Shown: one piece after another, positions 53,321-61,400 of the stretch
Position numbering within the stretch: position 1 is the first letter of the stretch
How the letters are laid out: each line of letters starts with the position of its first letter
DNA from: Bifidobacterium sp. ESL0690
Lineage (GTDB): Bacteria; Actinomycetota; Actinomycetes; Actinomycetales; Bifidobacteriaceae
Direction of reading: 5' to 3'
Length of the DNA stretch: 64,000 bases
NCBI RefSeq assembly: GCF_029392315.1
Contig: NZ_CP113939.1
Span: 1,984,001 to 2,048,000 of the forward strand
The notes under the pieces: model-generated
Seen by the model: only the letters and a program-made list of their open reading frames with translations
Database searches by the model: none
What the model was told of the DNA's origin: nothing
Position numbers and translations under genes: made by a program

Positions 53321-54232
53321 CTAGGCTTCCAAGATACCTGCATCGACCATGCCCTTGTGGGCACGCTCAAATTCGGGCTTGCCCGGACCGACATTCGGCA
53401 GGCGCATCGTGGTTTCGTCAAGCCATCCACGCTCGTGCAGCGCGGCCTTGGCCAAGACTCCCTGGAATCCGGTGCCATTAACGGCATCTACCAGCGGGGC
53501 CAGAAGCACCGCGAGACGCTGGGCCTCGTGGATGTCGCCGCGATCAAAGGCATCCGCGAGCTGTCGCATCGGGTTCGACGCGACGTGCGCGATGACCGAA
53601 ATAATGCCGACCGCTCCGATGGAAAGGAACGGCAAGAACAGCGCGTCATCGCCGGAATACCAGGTCAGGCCGGTTTCCATACGTTTGCGCACGGCACCTG
53701 CGATATCTCCCGTCGCGTCCTTGACGGCCTTGATATGGTCGAGCTGTGCAAGCCTGCAATAGGTCTCGAGCTCAAGATGTACGCCGGTGCGCCCGGGAAC
53801 ATCGTAGACGATGATCGGCTTGTCCGCCGATTCATTGACCGCCTGATAATGGCGGAAAATGCCCTCCTGCGAAGGACGGGAATAATAAGGAGCGACCACC
53901 AGCACCGCGTCGGCCCCGGCTTCCTGAGTCTGCTCGACCATGCGAACCGTGTGGGCGGTGTCGTTGGAACCCGCGCCGGAAATCACCGGCACGTCGACGG
54001 CAGCCTTGACGACCTGAACGAGCTTGACCTTCTCATCCATGTGGGTGACCGGCGACTCACCGGTCGTGCCGTTGACCAACAGGCCATCGGCACCGGAGGC
54101 GACCAGATGCTTGGCCAATGCCACGGATGCTTCGAAATCAACGGAACCATCATCGTGCATCGGCGTCACCATTGCGGGGATAACCCGGCCGAATGGCGCT
54201 GGATCAAGTAGATGCATAGAAGACTCACTCAT
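53321..54232 (-). CDS. dapA: 4-Hydroxy-tetrahydrodipicolinate synthase
   Basis: A 303-residue TIM-barrel aldolase that condenses pyruvate with aspartate semialdehyde, the first step of lysine and diaminopimelate synthesis. Family signatures are LVNGTTGESPVTHMDEK near residue 55, the catalytic Tyr in IIVYDVPGRTGVHLELE near 145 and the Schiff-base Lys in IKAVKDATGDIAGA near 175. MSESSMHLLDPAPF is the start used; a later ATG at 54217 is possible. It is next to dapB on the same strand, with a terminator-like hairpin between. Confidence 0.95.
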   Translation of the reverse strand: MSESSMHLLDPAPFGRVIPAMVTPMHDDGSVDFEASVALAKHLVASGADGLLVNGTTGESPVTHMDEKVKLVQVVKAAVDVPVISGAGSNDTAHTVRMVEQTQEAGADAVLVVAPYYSRPSQEGIFRHYQAVNESADKPIIVYDVPGRTGVHLELETYCRLAQLDHIKAVKDATGDIAGAVRKRMETGLTWYSGDDALFLPFLSIGAVGIISVIAHVASNPMRQLADAFDRGDIHEAQRLAVLLAPLVDAVNGTGFQGVLAKAALHERGWLDETTMRLPNVGPGKPEFERAHKGMVDAGILEA

Positions 54233-54319
54233 ACTTTAACGCTACTTCTCGGGCGGGACGCTTATCAGTAATCGATACATAAGAAATATTGCAATACATT
54301 ACAAAGTTCCCGGAAATAT

Positions 54320-54362
54320 AAAAATAACCGCTGGATACAAAACAAAACCTGCATCCAGCGGT
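54320..54362 (-). terminator. Intrinsic terminator of dapB
   Basis: ACCGCTGGAT (54327-54336) pairs with ATCCAGCGGT (54353-54362). On the minus strand the stem runs into TTATTTTTATA. dapB and dapA therefore may not form one uninterrupted transcript. Confidence 0.7.
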
Positions 54363-54388
54363 ATATCGAAACCTATTCGCACCTGGCT

Positions 54389-55141
54389 TCAGAGGTCGAG
54401 GAACGCGTCGAGCCCCACGGTCAGGCCGGGATGAGCACCGGAAGCGATATTGCGCACGGCCAGCAGAACGCCGGGCATGAACGAGGCGCGGTCGAAGCTG
54501 TCGGCACGGATGACCAACTGCTCGCCGGTGTTGCCCAGCAGCACTTCCTCGTGGGCGTTGAGGCCCTGCAGACGCACGGCGTGAACGTGCACGCCGTCGA
54601 CGACCTGGCCTCGGGAAGCCGCCTCGCCTTGCGTGCCATCGGGCATCGGGGCGCAACCGGCCTGCTTACGGGCGGCCGAGATGGCTTGGGCGGTGTGAAT
54701 GGCAGTGCCGGAAGGCGCGTCGACCTTGTCGGGGTGATGCAGCTCGATGACCTCGGCGGAAGTGAAGTATTTGGCGGCTTCGGCTGCGAACCTGTCAGCC
54801 AAAACGGCAGAAATGGCGAAGTTCGGCGCGACGAACACGGCCTGACCTTCACGCGGGGCCTTGGCAAGTGCGACCTTGACCTCATCGAGCTTCTCGTCGG
54901 TCCAGCCTGTGGTGCCGACCACCACGTCTACGCCCTGCGCGACGAGCTTCAACACGTTACCCAGTGAGGAAGTCGGAACGGTGAATTCCACCGCTACGTC
55001 GGTATTGTCCGGCGTGATGGCGGCGATACTGTCGTTCTCGCCGATCTGCTGCGCGATTTCCATATCATCCGCAGCCTTGACGGCTTCGACCACACTGCCG
55101 CCCATGCGTCCAAGCGCACCAACCACTGAAACTCGAATCAT
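54389..55141 (-). CDS. dapB: 4-Hydroxy-tetrahydrodipicolinate reductase
   Basis: A 250-residue reductase of the DAP pathway using NAD(P)H. The nucleotide-binding site is VSVVGALGRMGGSVVEAV at residue 4. The conserved catalytic block is ELHHPDKVDAPSGTA near 130, with the His pair and Lys, and VGTTGWTDEKL near 75. A GAGG site precedes the ATG. Genes run dapB, dapA, rnj in transcription order. Confidence 0.95.
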   Translation of the reverse strand: MIRVSVVGALGRMGGSVVEAVKAADDMEIAQQIGENDSIAAITPDNTDVAVEFTVPTSSLGNVLKLVAQGVDVVVGTTGWTDEKLDEVKVALAKAPREGQAVFVAPNFAISAVLADRFAAEAAKYFTSAEVIELHHPDKVDAPSGTAIHTAQAISAARKQAGCAPMPDGTQGEAASRGQVVDGVHVHAVRLQGLNAHEEVLLGNTGEQLVIRADSFDRASFMPGVLLAVRNIASGAHPGLTVGLDAFLDL

Positions 55142-55261
55142 AACAACCTCGCCCTCTCTGCACGGTTTATACCTTTATCTATATAGCAACAATACGGCGG
55201 CAAGGGAACAACGAGGATCAAGCGGTGAAAATCGAATAGCGCCAACACAACAAGTCCAAAC

Positions 55262-55335
55262 AAATAAAAGAAAGCCGGGCGCTGTCTTCAGGAACACAAG
55301 GGGCAGAACCCCGTTTCCTTCCAACAGCGCCCGGC
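55262..55335 (-). terminator. Strong intrinsic terminator of the giant surface-protein gene
   Basis: Perfect 12-base arms GCCGGGCGCTGT (55274-55285) and ACAGCGCCCGGC (55324-55335), with an inner GGGG-CCCC stem. The structure is followed on the minus strand by TTTCTTTTATTT. It lies about 80 bases beyond the stop codon. Confidence 0.85.
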
Positions 55336-55413
55336 CCTAGAAGAGCCGGCAGGATGCAGCTGCCAGCTGAGGCCGCGTCTAGGTTGGGTGTGTGAGACGC
55401 GGCCAGTATTTAA

Positions 55414-58400
55414 TTACTCGTCACGGCGGCGCCTGCGGATGAGCTGCAGGCCCAACGCCATGATCAGGGCGGACACCATCAGGCCCATCGGCACCGCGAC
55501 CGCCGAGCCGGTGGCCGGAACGGCCTTCGGCTTCGACTGGGAGGCGAGCCACTTCCGGCCCTCGGGCGTGGCAAGCCAAGCCTGCCCGGCCAGAGTCTTC
55601 AGCCAAGCCTGACCGGCCGGAGTCTTCAACCAAGCCCAGCCAGCAGAGGTGGCAAGCCATACATGGCCATTGGAAGTCGCCAGCCAAGCGGCCCCGGCGG
55701 GAGTCGAAAGCCAGTGCTGGCCTTCAGCCGTCGCGAGCCAGGCATGACCACCATTCGTGCCAAGCCAAGCCGAGCCCTCAGGCGTTTGCAACCAAGCATG
55801 ACCCTCAGGGGTCTGGAGCCACTGATGACCCTGCGGGGTCTGCAACCAAGCATGACCACCATTCGTACCGAGCCATGCGGAACCTTCGTGCGTCTGCAGC
55901 CAAGCGTGGCCCTGCGGAGTCTCGAGCCACTGATGACCCTGTGGAGTCTGCAGCCACGCATGGCCTTCAGGAGACGAGACCCAGGCATGGCCATCCTGCG
56001 ACGACAGCCAGTGCTGTCCCTCAGGCGTCTGCAACCAAGCATGGCCCTCTGGAGTAGAAACCCACGCATGACCCTTAGAACTCTCGAGCCAATGCTGGCC
56101 CTCAGGCGTTTCAAGCCAGTGGTGGCCCTCCGGAGTCTCGAGCCAGCCTTGGCTCGGCGGCTCAGTGACCTGCAGCTTCGTCCACTTGGCCATCACGGTC
56201 ATGTTGCCGGTTACGATCGCGGTCGGGTCGTAAGGCACCAGGCTGCGCAGCATGCTCTGTACATACCAGCCGTCGAAACGGTAGCCACTACGCACCGGAG
56301 TGGGCAGCTCGCCGATCGGATCGCCGTCGGCCAGCATGCGCGGCGCAATCGGGTCACCGCCTTCCACGTCGAACGTGATGGTCAGCTGCGTCTTCCAAAC
56401 CGGACGAATCGTGATATCGTGCGCGGGAATCGCGGTGGCGGTGCCATCCTCATTCGCGAACGTGAACGCGTTCCAGTCCATGCCGTTGGTGGAATACTGC
56501 CAGCCACGGGGCAGGAAGCCCGTCTTCGAGAACCCGCCGGCCGGCGCGGTCGCGATGGTTGAGCCGTAGTTGTGAGCGGAGACGCCAGGCATGGTCGGCC
56601 ATGCGCCGCCGTCAGCGTCGAACGTCACATTGAACTGATCGATAACCCACTTCGGGCGAATCGTGATGTTCGAAGCCGGAATCGTGGTCGAGCCGAACGC
56701 GAAGTCCTGCCATCCACCAGACGCAGCCTTGAACTCCCAGCCTTCCTGGTGCTTGTGCGCCGGATTGGTCAGGTCGACCGTACCCGGAGCCGTGGCAATG
56801 GTCGAGCCATAGTCGTGCAAATCCGCGCCCGGCATGGAGGCCCAGCTGGCCCCGTCACCGGCGGCGTAGCCCACACGATACTGGTCCCAAGCGAACGTCG
56901 GACGAACGATGATCGCGTGCGCCGGAATCGCAGTACCAGTACCCGGGCCGCCGTAGGTGAACGTGTTCCACGTCACGCCGTTATCCTGAGAGAACTCCCA
57001 GGCGGCATGATGCTTGTGCGCAGGCGCCGTCAGGCCGGAAGTGACAGGAGCAGTGACCAGAGTCGAACCGTAATCATGGTTCGTGGAGCCGGGCCTGTCG
57101 GTCCACGACGTCGCCTCACCGTTCTGGTAAGAGACACCGTACTGATCCCACGCGAATGTCGGACGGACGATGATGTCATGAGCCGGAATCGCAGTACCAG
57201 TACCGGGGGCACCATACTTGAACGCACTCCACGTTGCGCCGTTGTCCTTCGAATACTCCCAAGCAGCATGATGCTTGTTGACAGGAGCCGTCAGACCGGT
57301 CGTGTTTGGAGCGGCGGCCAGCGTCGAACCGTAATCATGGTCCACCGGGCCAAGCATGCCCGTCCACGACGTCGCCTCACCAAGCTGGTAGGAGACACTG
57401 TATGTATCCCAAGCGAAGGTCGGGCGGATGATGATCGCGTGCGCCGGAATCGCAGTGCCGGTACCCGGGCCGCCGTAGGTGAACGAGTTCCACGTCACAC
57501 CACTGTCCTTCGAATACTGCCAAGCAACGTGATGCTTATGCGCAGGCGCCGTCAGGCCGGAAGTGACGGGAGCCGTGACCAGAGTCGAACCGTAATCATG
57601 GTTCGTGGAGCCAGGCCGGCCGGTCCACGACGTCGCCTCACCATTCTGGTAAGAGACACCGTACTGGTCCCACGCGAACGTCGGACGAATGATGACGTCA
57701 TGCGCAGGCATATGCGTACCCGTCGAGCCGAACTCGAACACATTCCACGTCACGCCGCCATCCTTCGAATACTGCCACGCGTCGTGATGCTTGTTGGCAG
57801 GCGCCGTCAGATCCGAAACACTCGGAGTGGCCAGAGTGGAACCGAAGTCATGGTCCACGGGGCCGAGCATACCGGCCCAAGAGGTCGCCTCACCAAGCTG
57901 ATAGGAGACGCTGTATTGGTCCCACGCGAACGTCGGACGAATGATGACGTCATGAGCAGGAACCGTGGTACCAGTACCGGGACCACCGTAGGTGAACGGG
58001 CTCCACGTGGAGCCGTTGTCCTTCGAATACTCCCAAGCGGCATGATGCTTATTCGCCGGAGCAGTCAAATCGGACGTAAGCGGAGCGGTAGCCAGCGTCG
58101 AGCCATAGTCATGACGATCAGTCACCGGCTTGCCCGCCCAGGACGTCGCCTCACCAAGCCGGTAGGAGACGCTGTACTGGTCCCAAGCGAACGTCGGACG
58201 AATGATGACGTCATGAGCAGGAATCGCAGTACCAGTACCGGGACCACCGTAGGTGAACGGGCTCCACGTGGAGCCGTTGTCCTTCGAATACTCCCAAGCG
58301 GCATGATGCTTATTCGCCGGAGCAGTCAAATCGGACGTAAGCGGAGCGGTAGCCAGCGTCGAGCCATAGTCATGACGATCAGTCACCGGCTTGCCCGCCC

Positions 58401-61400
58401 AGGACGTCGCCTCACCAAGCCGGTAGGAGACGCTGTACTGGTCCCACGCGAACGTCGGACGAATAATGACGTCATGAGCAGGAATCGCGGTACCCGTACC
58501 AGGGGCACCATACTTGAACGCACTCCAGCTCGCACCATTGTCCTTCGAATACTCCCAAGCTTTATGATGCTTATTCGCAGGAGCGGTCAGATCGGAGGTG
58601 CCAGGCTCAGAGGCCAGCGTCGAACCATAATCATGGTTGACAGAACCAGGCATGCCGGCCCAAGAAGCCGCCTCACCAAGCTCATAGGAGACGCTGTACT
58701 GATCCCAAGCAAACGTCGGACGAATAATGATGTCATGAGCAGGAATCGCAGTGCCCGTACCGGGGGCACCATACTTGAACGCGTTCCACGTCACGCCGTT
58801 GTCCTTCGAATACTGCCACGCAGCATGATGCTTGTGCGCGGGCGCATTCAGACCAGACGTACTAGGCTCGGTGGCCAACGTCGAACCATAGTCATGATCC
58901 ACGGCACCGGGCTTGCCGGTCCACGACGTCGCCTCACCATTCTGGTAAGAGACGCCGTACTGGTCCCAAGCAAACGTAGGACGGATGATGATGCTGTGCG
59001 CGGGAACATGCGTGCCGGTGGAACCATACTCAAACGAGTTCCACGTCACGCCGTTGTCCTGCGAATACTCCCAAGCGTCATGATGCTTGTGCGTCGGAGC
59101 GTTCAGGTCGGACGTGCCCGGCTCGGTAAGCGTCGAATTGTAGGCGTGGTCAGTAGCACTCGGTTTGCCAGTCCACGACGTTGCCTCTCCCAGCTGATAG
59201 GACACGCTGTACTGGTCGGACGAGAATGTCGGACGGATGATAATCGCGTGCGCCGGGATGTGCGTACCCGTAGGACCGAACTCGAACGGGTCCCAAGTAG
59301 CACCATTGTCCTTCGAATATTCCCAAGCATTATGATGCTTGTTCATAGGCGCGGTCAGATCCGAAATATTCGGCTCGGTCAGTGTGGAACCAAAGTCATG
59401 GTTCACAGGGCCAAGCATGCCCGCCCAAGAAATTGCCTCACCAAGCTGATAAGACACGCTGTACTGGTCCCAAGCAAACGTCGGACGAATGACAATCGCA
59501 TGCGCAGGCATATGAGTACCGGTGGAACCATATTCAAACGTATTCCACGTCACGCCATTGTCCTGAGAATACTGCCAGGCGTCGTGATGCTTGTTAGACG
59601 GAGACGTCAAATCGGACGTGCCCGGCTCGCTCAGCGTGGAGCCGTAATCATGATTCACGGCACCGGGCTTGCCGGCCCAAGAGGTCGCCTCACCAAGCTG
59701 GTAGGTCACGCCATATTGGTCCCACGCAAACGTCGGACGAATAATGATGGCATGAGCCGGAATATGCGTACCCGTGGAACCAAACTCGAACGGGTTCCAA
59801 GTGGCACCGTTGTCCTTCGAATACTCCCAGGCATCGTGATGCTTGTTGGCAGGAGCCGCTAAATCGGATGTGCTCGGCTCAGACAACGTGGAACCATAGT
59901 CATGGTCCACAGGGCCGAGCATACCCGCCCAAGAGGTCGCCTCACCAAGCTGGTAAGAGACGCTGTACTGGTCCCAAGCAAACGTCGGACGAATAATGAT
60001 CGCATGAGCAGGCATATGAGTACCAGTGGGACCATACGTGAACGTATCCCACGTGGCACCGTTGTCCTTCGAATACTGCCACGCGTCGTGATGCTTGTTC
60101 GCAGGCGCCATCAAATCCGAAATACTCGGAGTAGACAGCGTGGAGCCGAAGTCATGATCCACGGCACCGGGCTTGCCCGCCCACGACGTAGCACCGTTGA
60201 GCTGGTATGTCACGCTGTACTGGTCCCACGCAAACGTCGGACGGATGATAATGCTGTGTGCAGGAACATGAGTGCCCGTAGAACCGAACGTGAACGTGTT
60301 CCACGTCGCGCCGTTGTCCTGCGAATACTGCCAAGAATCGTGGTGCTTGTTCGTGGGCGCATTCAGACCGGAGATGCCAGGCTCGCTAAGAGTCGAACCA
60401 TAGTCATGATTCACGGCACCGGGCTTGCCAGTCCACGACGTCGCCTCGCCAAGCTGGTAGGAAACGCTGTACTGGTCGGACGAGAATGTCGGACGGATGA
60501 TAATCGCGTGCGCCGGGATATGTGTACCCGTCGGGCCGAACTCAAACGGATCCCAAGTGGCACCATTATCCTTCGAATACTCCCAAGCATTATGATGCTT
60601 GTTCACCGGAGCTGTCAGACCGGAGATGTTGGGCTCAGTCAACGTGGAACCGTAATCATGATCCACAGTGCCGAGCATACCGGCCCAAGAAGTCGCCTCA
60701 CCAAGCTGATAGGAGACGCTGTACTGATCCCAAGCGAACGTCGGACGGATGACAATCGCGTGTGCAGGAACATGTGTGCCCGTCGAGCCGAACTCGAACG
60801 GATTCCACGTAGCACCGCCATCCTGTGAATACTGCCAGGCGTCATGATGCTTATTAGCAGGAGCCGTCAGACCGGTGATACCCGGCTCGCTCAGCGTCGA
60901 ACCGTAATCATGATCCACGGCCGCGGGCTTGCCCGTCCACGACGTTGCCTCACCGTTCTGGTAAGAGACATTGTATTGGTCCCAAGCAAACGTCGGACGA
61001 ATGACAATCGCATGCGCCGGCATATGCGTACCGGTGGAACCATACTCAAATGTATTCCATGTGGCACCGCCATCCTTCGAATACTGCCAGGCATCGTGAT
61101 GCTTGTTCGCAGGAGCCGTCAGACCGGAGATGCTGGGCTCAGTCAGCGTGGAACCGAAGTCATGATCCACAGGGCCAAGCATGCCCGTCCAAGAAGTTGC
61201 CTCACCAAGCTGATAGGACACGCTGTACTGGTCCCAAGCAAACGTCGGACGAATGACAATCGCATGCGCCGGCATATGCGTGCCCGTCGAGCCGAACTCA
61301 AACGAGTCCCATGTGGCGCCGCCATCCTTCGAATACTGCCAAGCGTCATGATGCTTATTAGCAGGAGCCATCAGACCGGAGATGCCAGGCTCGGTCAACG

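Noticed and set aside
56572..59862. Plus-strand open frame of 1096 codons, and a similar one of 806 codons at 60844-63264
   Set aside because: Both are Arg/Thr-rich mirror frames of the 84-87-residue repeats on the minus strand. They repeat with the same period and have no ribosome sites or recognisable domains.
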